Of a stretch of DNA of 64,000 nt, positions 24,006 through 32,184 are shown piece after piece; within the stretch, counting starts at the first letter, position 1; each line of letters begins with the position of its first letter. Position numbers and translations under genes: made by a program. A model generated the notes under the pieces. The model ran no database searches, was not told where the DNA came from, and was given only the letters and a program-made list of their open reading frames with translations. Location: contig NZ_QXGJ01000008.1 of the NCBI RefSeq assembly GCF_003952005.1, positions 62,001 through 126,000 of the forward strand. The letters run 5' to 3'. Origin of the DNA: Bifidobacterium callimiconis. Lineage in GTDB: Bacteria > Actinomycetota > Actinomycetes > Actinomycetales > Bifidobacteriaceae.

Positions 24006-24357
24006 ATCCCTCCCTCAGTCACGCTGCGCGCGCCAGCTCCCTCCCTCGGAGGGAGCACACAGGTGTCGTTCCTTCGTTCTCCCTCCGCGGGAGGAAGATG
24101 TCATGGCATGTGCCATGACAGAGGGAGGGCACAACCAGAAAGACTCAATCCCTCCCTCAGACCGACTGCGTCGGCCAGCTCCCTCCCTCGGAGGGAGCAC
24201 GAGGAGTATATACGAGTCTCGTCGGCCAGCGTCCTGCAAGAACGGACGGCCTGCGGCCGACCTTCCTTCCGGTTCGCTTGTCGGCTCACCTGAGTCCTAA
24301 AAACGCCGCCGGCGTTTTCCCTGACGGACTCAGCCTCCCACGGAGGGAGCACGAAGG
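24006..24357. repeat. R1 repeat cluster, copy left of tRNA-Ala
   Basis: Three R1 palindromic modules in series: a CTCCCTCC unit with GTCATGGCATGTGCCATGAC, a unit with CCGACTGCGTCGGCC, and a long unit with GAACGGACGGCCTGCGGCC and AAAACGCCGCCGGCGTTTT. About 300 bp of it is repeated almost exactly at 24691-24991 in the same orientation. Confidence 0.88.
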
Positions 24358-24407
24358 GATTCAACGTTCACTATGCGAACGGTTTGTGAACGTGACACGG
24401 GATTGAA

Positions 24408-24436
24408 TTGCGCAAATTCGCGCGTCGTACTATATT
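24408..24436 (+). promoter_or_regulatory. promoter of tRNA-Ala
   Basis: TTGCGC (24408-24413), 17-bp spacer, TATATT (24431-24436), 35 bp before the mature tRNA. Confidence 0.65.
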
Positions 24437-24470
24437 GGGGCAAGTTGTCAGATATGGCAGCACGACCTTT

Positions 24471-24543
24471 GGGGCTATAGCTCAGTTGGTAGAGCGCTTC
24501 GTTCGCATCGAAGAGGTCGGGGGTTCGACTCCCCCTAGCTCCA
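24471..24543 (+). tRNA. tRNA-Ala (anticodon CGC)
   Basis: A 73-base cloverleaf: acceptor GGGGCTA / TAGCTCC, D arm GCTCAGTTGGTAGAGC, anticodon stem CTTCG / CGAAG with loop TTCGCAT (anticodon CGC, reading GCG Ala codons), T arm GGGGGTTCGACTCCCCC, discriminator A. CCA is not encoded. A strong terminator follows two bases later. Confidence 0.96.
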
Positions 24544-24544
24544 C

Positions 24545-24581
24545 GAAGGCCTTCCGAATTCCACCTCGGAAGGCCTTTTTT
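24545..24581 (+). terminator. intrinsic terminator after tRNA-Ala
   Basis: AAGGCCTTCCGA / TCGGAAGGCCTT stem with T6 tail. Confidence 0.92.
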
Positions 24582-24661
24582 CGTATGTGGGTTGCAGCAC
24601 GGCGACCGGCCAGAATTCGGTCGCTCAGTCCGTAAAGGGTCGCGGACAGATCGGCATGAAC

Positions 24662-24991
24662 GCGCACCGGCTGCCCCCAGAGGGAACACGCAGGTGTCGT
24701 CCCTTCGTTCTCCCTCCGTGGGAGGGAGATGTCATGGCATGTGCCATGACAGAGGGAGGGCACAACCAGAAAGACTCAATCCCTCCCTCAGACCGACTGC
24801 GTCGGCCAGCTCCCTCCCTCGGAGGGAGCCACGAGGGGTATATACGAGTCTCGTCGGCCAGCGTCCTGCAAGAACGGACGGCCTGCGGCCGACCTTCCTT
24901 CCGGTTCGCTTGTCGGCTCACCTGAATCCTAAAAACGCCGCCGGCGTTTTCCCTGACAGACTCAGCCTCCCACGGATGGAACACGCAGGTA
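24662..24991. repeat. R1 repeat cluster, copy right of tRNA-Ala
   Basis: Near-identical to 24060-24360 (offset 631 bp), including the unusual GGGGTATATACGAGTCTCGT-like linker. The remaining bases to the LacI gene end at 25102 contain nothing I can assign. Confidence 0.88.
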
Positions 24992-25101
24992 TCATGCCGG
25001 CCAGTACCCCGCGGATCCTCGCCAATGACGGCGCTGCGTTCGTGAGTACACGGGTGTCGGCGCCCGCCCGCGCACCTGCGTCCGCCCGCCGGCCGACCCG
25101 A

Positions 25102-26130
25102 CTATTGCCCCAGGCGGCAGGTGGTGGAACGCATGATCAGGGATGTGCGCAGCATGCTGTGGGGCTCGTGCAGGGTCTCGCCGTGCATGAGTGCGACCGC
25201 CTTCTCTGCGGCCATGCGACCCATCATCACAGGATCCTGATGCAGCGTGGTCAGCTCGGCCATGGAGGAACGATCGTTGTCATCGAAGCCGATGATCGCC
25301 AGATCCTCGGGCACGCGGATGCCCACGCGGCGCATCGCATAGATCAACGCGATCGCGAAGTCATCGGTCTCCACGCAGATGGCGGTCGGACGGTTCGGAC
25401 GCGAGATGATACGGTTCGCGGTCTCCGAAACCGCATCCTGGAAGCTGCGGAACTTACTGGAGTCACGCCCTTCGAACAGCGCCAGATTCTCCTCCTCGTA
25501 CCCCATCTCGCGCGCGGCGTCCATGAACGCGCCGGAACGCAGCTTGGCACTGAACAGGAAGTCGGGGTTGTCGGGCATCTCCACGAATCCGATGCGCTCA
25601 TGGCCGAGCGAATGCAGCAGCTGCACGGCCTGATGCATGGAGTCGGCGTCGTCCACACGCACGGTGGCGCTGTACCCGCCGATCGCACGCGCGTCGAGGC
25701 CGACGGACGGAATGGTGAGATCCTCGAGGATGCCCACCTGCGTGTTGTCGAGCATGATGGACACGACGATCATGCCATCGAGATTGCGGTTGCCGGGCAG
25801 CCGCTCAAAGAAGCGCTGCATGTCGGCCTGCGTGCGCACGATCATCGGCACCAGATCGTATCCGGCCTCGCTGAGCACCTCGTAGGCACCTTCAAGCGCG
25901 GCGGAGTTGAACCATGTGTTGAGCGTGTCGGTGAACACCATGGTCACGCGCATGGTCTTGCCGCTGGCCAGCGACGACGCGCTGCGCGACAGCGTGAAAT
26001 GCAGACGATTGGCGACTTCCTGCACGTGGGCGCGCGTCTTGGCGCTCACTCGTCCGGTGCCGCGCAACGCGCGCGATACCGTGGATTCGGAGACTCCGGC
26101 CTGTTCCGCCACTTCCTTGAGACTCGCCAC
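25102..26130 (-). CDS. LacI-family transcriptional regulator
   Basis: A 342-residue repressor. Residues 1-55 are the LacI helix-turn-helix and hinge (ASLKEVAEQAGVSESTVSRA, then ALRGTGRVSAKTRAHV), followed by the periplasmic-binding-protein-like effector domain with GMIVVSIMLD, GLDARAIGGY, LGHERIGFVEMPDN, LAIIGFDDND and the closing LHQDPVMMGRMAAEKAVALM. It is divergent from the GH31 alpha-glucosidase gene with a 353-bp region carrying repeated TTGCGCAA-type palindromes, so it most likely represses that gene in response to an alpha-glucoside. Effector is inference. Confidence 0.93.
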   Translation of the reverse strand: MASLKEVAEQAGVSESTVSRALRGTGRVSAKTRAHVQEVANRLHFTLSRSASSLASGKTMRVTMVFTDTLNTWFNSAALEGAYEVLSEAGYDLVPMIVRTQADMQRFFERLPGNRNLDGMIVVSIMLDNTQVGILEDLTIPSVGLDARAIGGYSATVRVDDADSMHQAVQLLHSLGHERIGFVEMPDNPDFLFSAKLRSGAFMDAAREMGYEEENLALFEGRDSSKFRSFQDAVSETANRIISRPNRPTAICVETDDFAIALIYAMRRVGIRVPEDLAIIGFDDNDRSSMAELTTLHQDPVMMGRMAAEKAVALMHGETLHEPHSMLRTSLIMRSTTCRLGQ

Positions 26131-26158
26131 GCCCCCACTCCTTTATGCTCGATGCCGT

Positions 26159-26433
26159 ATGCGCAATTACGCAAGATTACGCAATTACGCAAGATGCCGT
26201 CCATCCAATTATCCAAACGCTTGTTCCGCTCGAAATACGCGGATGAACCGCAACCAAGCATAGGCTTGCGCAAGTGATTTGCGCAAGTCGGCAACTGTGC
26301 GCAATCTCACGTCGCACACGGTGCCGCACATGACATCGCACTCGATGACGAACATAATACTAACGTTTGCATACAGAAAAGATATCAACACGACGAACTG
26401 CTTGCGTATCATATGCGCAAGCGCTAGCATAAT
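26159..26433. promoter_or_regulatory. operator cluster and promoter between LacI regulator and GH31 gene
   Basis: Perfect or near-perfect palindromes of the LacI half-site type: CTTGCGCAAG (26265-26274), TTTGCGCAAG (26278-26287), a spaced pair GCTTGCG-N7-TGCGCAAGC (26400-26422), and a tandem run of ATTACGCAA units at 26166-26192. CATAAT at 26428-26433 is a probable -10 hexamer of the GH31 gene; the -35 is weak, suggesting activation or tight repression. Confidence 0.65.
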
Positions 26434-26483
26434 AGTGCGTCAGACATCACGCACATCATGACACATGCAACGAAGGAGTTCAT

Positions 26484-29060
26484 ATGGTCGACAAATCCCT
26501 CTTCTCGCTCAAGGCACTCGGCACCGCCCCCGCCATGAATCCCGCAGTCACGCTCGGCGGTGAGGCGGAAGGCAAGCAGTGGCGCATCGGCATCATCACC
26601 GAATCGCTCGTCCGTTTCGAGTGGTCCGACTCCGGCAGGTTCATCGATGCGCCCACGCAGACCGCGTTCGTGCGCGACTTCCAGGCCGCATACGGCGACG
26701 ACCTGCCGCAGTTCTCGGCGATCGAACGTGACGGCTGGCTGGAGATCGACACCCCGCACCTGCACGTCTCGTACAACCAGAAGCCGTTCACCAAGGAGGG
26801 CCTGTACGTCACCGTCAAGGGCGTGAAGTCCACCGATAACACGTGGCATTACGGCGACGAGCAGACGCACAACCTCGGCGGCACCGCGCGCACGCTCGAC
26901 ATGGTCAACGGCCGTACGCCCGTTGGCCCCGGCGTGATCAACACCGACGGCTGGGCGATGATCGACGATTCGCAGTCGAACCTCATCGTCGAGGCCAGCG
27001 AGGTGAACGGTCATGAGAACCCGTTCGGCACGTGGGTCACGCCGAAGAGCGAACCCACCGAGGACTTCTACGTGTTCGGCTATGGTCATCGTTACCGCGA
27101 GGCCGTGCACGACTTCTACAAGCTCACCGGCCCCACTCCCCTGCTGCCGCGTTTCGTGCTGGGCAACTGGTGGAGCCGCTACCACCGCTACACCGAGGCC
27201 GAGTATCAGGAGCTCGTCACGCGGTTCGAGAAGGAGGGTATCCCGTTCACCACGGCCGTGATCGACATGGACTGGCATCTGGTGGACGCGGTCGATCCGA
27301 AGTACGGTTCCGGCTGGACCGGCTACACGTGGAACAAGGACTTCTTCCCGAATCCGCAGCGCTTCCTGCACTGGCTGCACGACCACGGCATGAAGACCAC
27401 GCTGAACGTGCATCCGCGTGACGGCGTGCGCGCGTTCGAGGAGTTGTATCCCGAGGTGGCCGAGGCCGTGGGCATCGATCCGAAGACCGGCGAGGCCGTG
27501 CAGTTCGACCTGACCGATCCGACGTTCATGAACGCGTACTTCGACAAGCTGCATCATCCGATGGAGGACGAGGGCGTTGATTTCTGGTGGCTGGACTGGC
27601 AGCAGGGCGGCGTGACCCGTCAGCGCGGCCTCGACCCGCTGTGGATGCTCAACCATCTGCATTACCTGGATTCGGCGCGTGCCGACGCCAGCCGCGACGG
27701 TGAGGACGACGATCCGGCGCAGCGCATGGACGCCCGTCCGCTCACGTTCTCGCGCTACGCCGGCCCGGGTTCGCACCGCTACCCGATCGGCTTCTCCGGC
27801 GACACCGTGGTGACGTGGGAGTCGCTGAAGTTCCAGCCCGAGTTCACCGCCACGGCGAGCAACATCGGCTACGGCTGGTGGAGCCACGACATCGGCGGTC
27901 ACATGTTCGGCTACCGTGACGAGGAGCTGGAGGCGCGTTGGTATCAGCTGGGCACGTTCAGCCCGATCAACCGTCTGCATTCCACCGATTCGCCGTTCAA
28001 CGGCAAGGAACCGTGGAACTTCCACACCGAGGTGCGCGACGCGATGACCGCCACGCTGCGTCTGCGTCACGCGCTGATCCCGTACCTGTACACGATGAAC
28101 TGGCGCGCGGCCGAGGACGGCGAGCCGATCGTGCAGCCGCTGTACTGGGATTACCCGGAGATCCGCGACGCGTACAAGCTGGTCGACGAGTTCCGTTTCG
28201 GCACCGAGCTGCTGGTCGCGCCGATTGTCTCCCCCGCCGACCGCGACGTGCAGATGGCCAAGGCCGACGTGTGGCTGCCGCAGGGCACGTGGTTCGACTT
28301 CTTCACCGGACGTCATTACGTGTCCCGTCCGGCCGACGGTCGTCGTCTCGAGGCATGGCGTGGTCTTGACGGCGTGCCGGTGTTCGCCAAGGCGGGTGCG
28401 ATCGTGCCACTGCAGGAGGAGACGGAGGGCGCCGCGCTGAATTCCGTGGCGAATCCGTCCGCTCTGCGCGTGCTCGTGTTCCCCGGAGCGAACGGCGAGT
28501 TCACGATGGTGGAGGACGACGGTGCAGTGGAGTCCGCCGTGCGCAAGGCCACGACGGCGTTCACGTGGAACGTGGGCGCAGGTGCCGGCCAGACGGCGGC
28601 GTTCACGATCAACGCCGTTCAGGGTGCGACCGACGTGGTGCCTGGCGAGCGCACGTGGACGGTGGTGTTCCGCGGCGTGAAGGAGTCCGCGGTGGCGGTG
28701 TCCGTCGACGGTTCGGCGTCGGTGGAAGCCCGTACGTCGTATGATCCGGAGACGCTGAGCCTGACGGTCGAACTGCCGGCCGTGAGCACGGCGGAAACGA
28801 TCACGCTCACGCTGACCGACGGTCTTGCCGTGGCGGACAATCCGACGTCCGACGACGTGTTCCGCATTCTCAAGGACGCGCAGATGTACTACCTGACCAA
28901 GGAGAAGGCCAAGGCGCTGATCGACGATCTGGGCGTGGCCGCGCTGCCGGGTCTCGCCACGCTCGAGGACATGCACGGCGTGGACGAGAGCCGCTTCAAC
29001 GACTCCCACATGCCGCAGTCGGTGATCCAGGCCCTCACCGAGGTGCTGACGCGGGAGTAG
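26484..29060 (+). CDS. GH31 family alpha-glucosidase
   Basis: An 858-residue cytoplasmic glycoside hydrolase (no signal peptide). ATG at 26484 follows AAGGAG. The N-terminal beta-sandwich domain includes YGDEQTHNLGGTARTLDMVN, then the TIM barrel with PRFVLGNWWSRYHRYTEAEY, VIDMDWHLVDAVDPKYGSGW, the nucleophile in FWWLDWQQGG (Asp371) and the acid/base in GFSGDTVVTWESL (Asp440), and WWSHDIGGHMFG. C-terminal sandwich domains follow. The nucleophile signature WLDWQQG differs from the classic WxDMNE, marking a GH31 subgroup acting on alpha-glucosides with possible transglycosylation. It is divergent from a LacI regulator. Family certain; linkage specificity not predictable. Confidence 0.93.
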   Translation: MVDKSLFSLKALGTAPAMNPAVTLGGEAEGKQWRIGIITESLVRFEWSDSGRFIDAPTQTAFVRDFQAAYGDDLPQFSAIERDGWLEIDTPHLHVSYNQKPFTKEGLYVTVKGVKSTDNTWHYGDEQTHNLGGTARTLDMVNGRTPVGPGVINTDGWAMIDDSQSNLIVEASEVNGHENPFGTWVTPKSEPTEDFYVFGYGHRYREAVHDFYKLTGPTPLLPRFVLGNWWSRYHRYTEAEYQELVTRFEKEGIPFTTAVIDMDWHLVDAVDPKYGSGWTGYTWNKDFFPNPQRFLHWLHDHGMKTTLNVHPRDGVRAFEELYPEVAEAVGIDPKTGEAVQFDLTDPTFMNAYFDKLHHPMEDEGVDFWWLDWQQGGVTRQRGLDPLWMLNHLHYLDSARADASRDGEDDDPAQRMDARPLTFSRYAGPGSHRYPIGFSGDTVVTWESLKFQPEFTATASNIGYGWWSHDIGGHMFGYRDEELEARWYQLGTFSPINRLHSTDSPFNGKEPWNFHTEVRDAMTATLRLRHALIPYLYTMNWRAAEDGEPIVQPLYWDYPEIRDAYKLVDEFRFGTELLVAPIVSPADRDVQMAKADVWLPQGTWFDFFTGRHYVSRPADGRRLEAWRGLDGVPVFAKAGAIVPLQEETEGAALNSVANPSALRVLVFPGANGEFTMVEDDGAVESAVRKATTAFTWNVGAGAGQTAAFTINAVQGATDVVPGERTWTVVFRGVKESAVAVSVDGSASVEARTSYDPETLSLTVELPAVSTAETITLTLTDGLAVADNPTSDDVFRILKDAQMYYLTKEKAKALIDDLGVAALPGLATLEDMHGVDESRFNDSHMPQSVIQALTEVLTRE

Positions 29061-29095
29061 CGTACGCTACCGGCATCGGTCGCCGGTAGCGTACG
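29061..29095. terminator. 14-bp perfect hairpin after GH31 gene
   Basis: CGTACGCTACCGGC / GCCGGTAGCGTACG with a 7-base loop, directly after the stop codon. It lacks a T-run, so it may be a transcript stabiliser rather than a classical terminator. Confidence 0.6.
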
Positions 29096-29285
29096 CGTGC
29101 CGGGTGGTCAACGTCATCGATCGCCCGGCATCCCCTCTCATCCGTCACACAACATGACATGCGATATGGCACATCATGTTTCATACATGAATGCCAGAGC
29201 ACGGTGATTGGTGCTGCACTATGCGCTATATAATCGGCACCGACTTTGCGATGCGGAATCGCTATCGCAATTGCAAGGAGGCATC

Positions 29286-30182
29286 ATGCACCGCACCGAG
29301 ACCGAAACCATGACTGCGGCACGGCTCGACGAACTGGCTCAGGCGATCAATACGGTCGGCGAGTTCTGCGGGCCACGGGACGTATCGACACTGACGCAGG
29401 CCACGGTCAGCGCGCAATTGGCAAAGCTCATGACGGCAACGGAAAACACCGATCAAGCCGACGCGTTGGTACTGTTCGGCGGCAGTATTCTCCATGGCGT
29501 TGACGTGCTCGCACAGGGCATCCGCAATGGCGTGGCCAAACATTACGTGATCGTCGGCGGAGCAGGCCACACCACGCAGACGCTGCGCGACATAGCAGGC
29601 CAAGCGTTCCCGAGCATCAGCACCGACGGCAAGACCGAGGCGCAGATCTTTGCCGAATGCCTACGCGAACGGCACGGCCTGTCGGTCGACTGGCTAGAAA
29701 CGAAATCGACGAACTGCGGCAACAACATCACGAATCTGCTCGATCTGTTGCGAGGTCACCTGCCCGACTGCCGGTCGCTGATCCTGTGCCAGGACGCCAC
29801 CATGCAACTGCGCATGACCGCGGGACTGCGCAAGTTTGCGCCCGATATGACCGTGATCAACTATGCCGCGTATCGGACGCGCGTAGCACCGGTCGAATAT
29901 ACGGCCGATCGATTCCCCAACGATCCCGCAACCATGCTCGATCATCTCACCTACATCGACGAGCCTGAAGGCATGTGGCCGATCGATCGTTACGTAAGTC
30001 TGCTCATGGGAGAAATCGCGCGCCTCACCGACGATGAGCACGGGTACGGCCCACGTGGCAATGATTTCATTGCACACGTCGACGTTCCAGATACGGTGCA
30101 TCAGGCGTCGGCGCTCATCAATACGCTTCTCGGCGATATGACCCGTACGGCGAATCCGCTTTTCGCGTCGGCGAAACGGTGA
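29286..30182 (+). CDS. DUF218 (YdcF-like) domain protein
   Basis: A 298-residue protein. ATG at 29286 is preceded by AAGGAGG. The DUF218 core runs from about residue 55 to 200: ALVLFGGSILHGVDVLAQGI, YVIVGGAGHTTQTLRD, ISTDGKTEAQIFAECL, then STNCGNNITNLLDLL and LILCQDATMQLRMTAGLRKF. YdcF of E. coli has this overall shape and binds S-adenosylmethionine; the catalytic role is unknown. No membrane span, unlike SanA-type DUF218 proteins. It is followed by R2 repeats; no operon partner. Confidence 0.83.
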   Translation: MHRTETETMTAARLDELAQAINTVGEFCGPRDVSTLTQATVSAQLAKLMTATENTDQADALVLFGGSILHGVDVLAQGIRNGVAKHYVIVGGAGHTTQTLRDIAGQAFPSISTDGKTEAQIFAECLRERHGLSVDWLETKSTNCGNNITNLLDLLRGHLPDCRSLILCQDATMQLRMTAGLRKFAPDMTVINYAAYRTRVAPVEYTADRFPNDPATMLDHLTYIDEPEGMWPIDRYVSLLMGEIARLTDDEHGYGPRGNDFIAHVDVPDTVHQASALINTLLGDMTRTANPLFASAKR

Positions 30183-30199
30183 TGAAGTCGCAAAAACGC

Positions 30200-30445
30200 A
30201 ATATCGCCGAAAGCGATTCAAAAACTCTGCCGGAGTCCGGCCGGGGATTGGAATCGCCTTCGGCGATGTTGTGTTTTGCGACTTCGTCGCGGTCACCTCA
30301 TCCGTCCGGCTGCGCCGGCCACCTTCACCAGCAAGAGCGGACGGCCTGTGGCCGCGATATTTTGCTCGCCTGTCGGCTCGTCTTCGCCTATAAACAGTCC
30401 ACTGGACTGTTTACTTGACGGCTCAGCCTCTCAAGGGGAAGGAAA
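30200..30445. repeat. R2 palindromic repeat cluster
   Basis: Modules shared with 4150-4527 and 37722-38005: GAATCGCCTTCGGCGATG, CATCCGTCCGGCTGCGCCGG, AAACAGTCCACTGGACTGTTT, TTGACGGCTCAGCC and a final CAAGGGGAAGG. It fills the convergent gap between the DUF218 and sugar-transporter genes. Confidence 0.85.
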
Positions 30446-30456
30446 GAGGGGAAAGG

Positions 30457-31872
30457 CTACTTGGTGGGGCGGAAGAAGGCTTCGATCTCTTCGAGGCGCT
30501 TGCCCTTGGTCTCAGGGACCAGGAATCGTACGCCGAGGAAACCGATGATGTCGAGCACGGCGAAGAACAGGAACATGCCCTGACCACCCCAGCTGGCGAA
30601 CATCATGGGCGTGAACTGGCCGATCAGCCATGCGGTGCCCCAGATGAACACGCCACACAGGCCGGAGGCGCGGCCGCGCAGATGCGTGGGGAACAGTTCG
30701 GGGATCATCACCCACGTGACCGGTCCCATGGAGAACGCGAACGCGGCGATGAACCCGCAGGCGAACACCACCACGAGCACGCCGGGCGCGTTGAACATGA
30801 ACGTGAGCGCCATCGCCACGGCGAACACGGCCATCAGCGCCGTACCCCACAGCATGAGCGGCTTGCGGCCGGCACGGTCGATGAGCACCATGCCCACGAC
30901 GGTGAACACGAGCTCTACGCCGCCCACCATGGTGGAGGCCAGGAACTCCGAGTTGCCGCCGAATCCGGCGTTACGGAAGATCGTGGGACCGTAGAAGGAG
31001 ATGGTGTTTTGGCCCACCGCCTGGTTGAACACGGCCAGGAAGATGCCCACCAGCAGCGCCTTGCGCAGGCCGGGGCCGAACAGTTCGGCAAAGCTGCCGC
31101 TCTGGTCGAGCTTGATCGACGCCTCGATGGCCTTGGCCTCCTCACGGGCACCGGCCGTGCCATTGATGCGTTCGAGGATCTTGAAACCCTGCTGTTCCTT
31201 GCCGGACTGCATCAGGAATCGCGGGCTTTCCGGTGCGAACAGCATGAACACGAACAACACCAGCGCGGGTGCGGCACCAATGCCCAGCACCCAACGCCAT
31301 CCGGTGCTCACACCCCATTCGTGCGAGCCGGACTGTGCGATGCCGAAGTTGATGATGTTGGTGAGAAAGATGCCGATGATGCACAGGAACTGGTACATGG
31401 ACGACAGTGTGCCACGCCATTTCGCCGGCGCGCATTCGGTGACGTACGTGATGGAGATCGACGACGACAGACCGATGCCCAGACCGCCGATGATTCGGGC
31501 GGCGATCAGCTGCTCGGGCGATTGGGTGAATGCGGCGAACAGTCCGGCGATGAAGAAGAACAGCGCGCCGAACATCATGACCTTGCGTCGGCCGATACGG
31601 TCGCTGAGGAAGCCGGAGACGCCGACGCCGACCACGCCGCCGATGAAGATGCTGGAGACGATGAGTCCTTCATGTGCAGGGGTGAGATCGTAGAGTTCCT
31701 GCAGGAATCCGATGGCGCCGGAGATGCTGACGGCGTCGTAGCCGTAGAGCAGGCCGGCCATGCCGGCGCTGAGTGCCAGGATGATGACGTATTTCATGGA
31801 GCCTTGGGCGACGGCCGGCTGGGCGGTCTCCCGAGTGGTGTCGTCGCCGTTGACGACCTGGGTTGTGGACAT
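30457..31872 (-). CDS. MFS sugar porter (sugar:H+ symporter)
   Basis: A 471-residue transporter with 12 membrane spans of the sugar porter family. Signature motifs are GMAGLLYGYDAVSISGAIGF in helix 1, DRIGRRK in loop 2-3, APESPRFLMQ after helix 6, GIFLAVFNQAVGQNTISFYG in helix 7, DRAGRKP in loop 8-9 and VPETKGKRLEEIE at the end. These are the motifs of XylE/GalP-type symporters for pentoses or hexoses. It lies downstream (on the same strand) of the DUF5107-TPR gene and an AraC regulator, next to a galactose mutarotase, so galactose or a galactose-containing sugar is a reasonable guess. ATG at 31872 after AAGGACCCC. Confidence 0.93.
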   Translation of the reverse strand: MSTTQVVNGDDTTRETAQPAVAQGSMKYVIILALSAGMAGLLYGYDAVSISGAIGFLQELYDLTPAHEGLIVSSIFIGGVVGVGVSGFLSDRIGRRKVMMFGALFFFIAGLFAAFTQSPEQLIAARIIGGLGIGLSSSISITYVTECAPAKWRGTLSSMYQFLCIIGIFLTNIINFGIAQSGSHEWGVSTGWRWVLGIGAAPALVLFVFMLFAPESPRFLMQSGKEQQGFKILERINGTAGAREEAKAIEASIKLDQSGSFAELFGPGLRKALLVGIFLAVFNQAVGQNTISFYGPTIFRNAGFGGNSEFLASTMVGGVELVFTVVGMVLIDRAGRKPLMLWGTALMAVFAVAMALTFMFNAPGVLVVVFACGFIAAFAFSMGPVTWVMIPELFPTHLRGRASGLCGVFIWGTAWLIGQFTPMMFASWGGQGMFLFFAVLDIIGFLGVRFLVPETKGKRLEEIEAFFRPTK

Positions 31873-31947
31873 GAGTGGGGTCCTTACTATGAGGGTTGAT
31901 GGGGATTGATGGGAGCGGCTGCGTTGCCGCGAGGTGGAAGGAAAGCC

Positions 31948-32047
31948 CTCCCTCAGTCACGCTCCGCGTGACAGCGTCCCGCAAGAACGGACGTCCTACG
32001 GCCGACATTCCATCCGTTCGCCGGTCGGCTCACCCGGAGGGAACACG
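31948..32047. repeat. R1 repeat fragment
   Basis: CCCTCCCTCAGTCACGCTCC, GCGTGAC, then the module with GTCCCGCAAGAACGGACGTC and CGGTCGGCTCACCCGGAGGG. It lies in the gap between the transporter gene and the DUF5107 gene terminator. Confidence 0.75.
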
Positions 32048-32057
32048 AAACAGAATG

Positions 32058-32097
32058 AAAAAAGGGGCGTCCTGAAGGGTGAAGGACAGGACGCCCC
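32058..32097 (-). terminator. intrinsic terminator of the DUF5107-TPR gene
   Basis: Reading on the minus strand: GGGGCGTCCTG, loop, CAGGACGCCCC, then T6. It lies about 90 bp after the stop codon. Confidence 0.9.
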
Positions 32098-32184
32098 ATG
32101 AATGGGGATGGGTTCGGTCGCCGGTGCGGATGGTTGGAATCCGATCCGCGCCGGCGATGGGAACCCGGTGCCTGGCGCTGACCG

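Noticed and set aside
24360..24420. Prophage or integrative element attachment at tRNA-Ala
   Set aside because: No integrase gene and no repeat of the tRNA 3' end; the flanking repeats are R1 clusters.
26424..29009. 861-codon minus-strand frame opposite the GH31 gene
   Set aside because: Arg/His/Val-rich shadow with no domain; the plus strand encodes the enzyme with catalytic residues.
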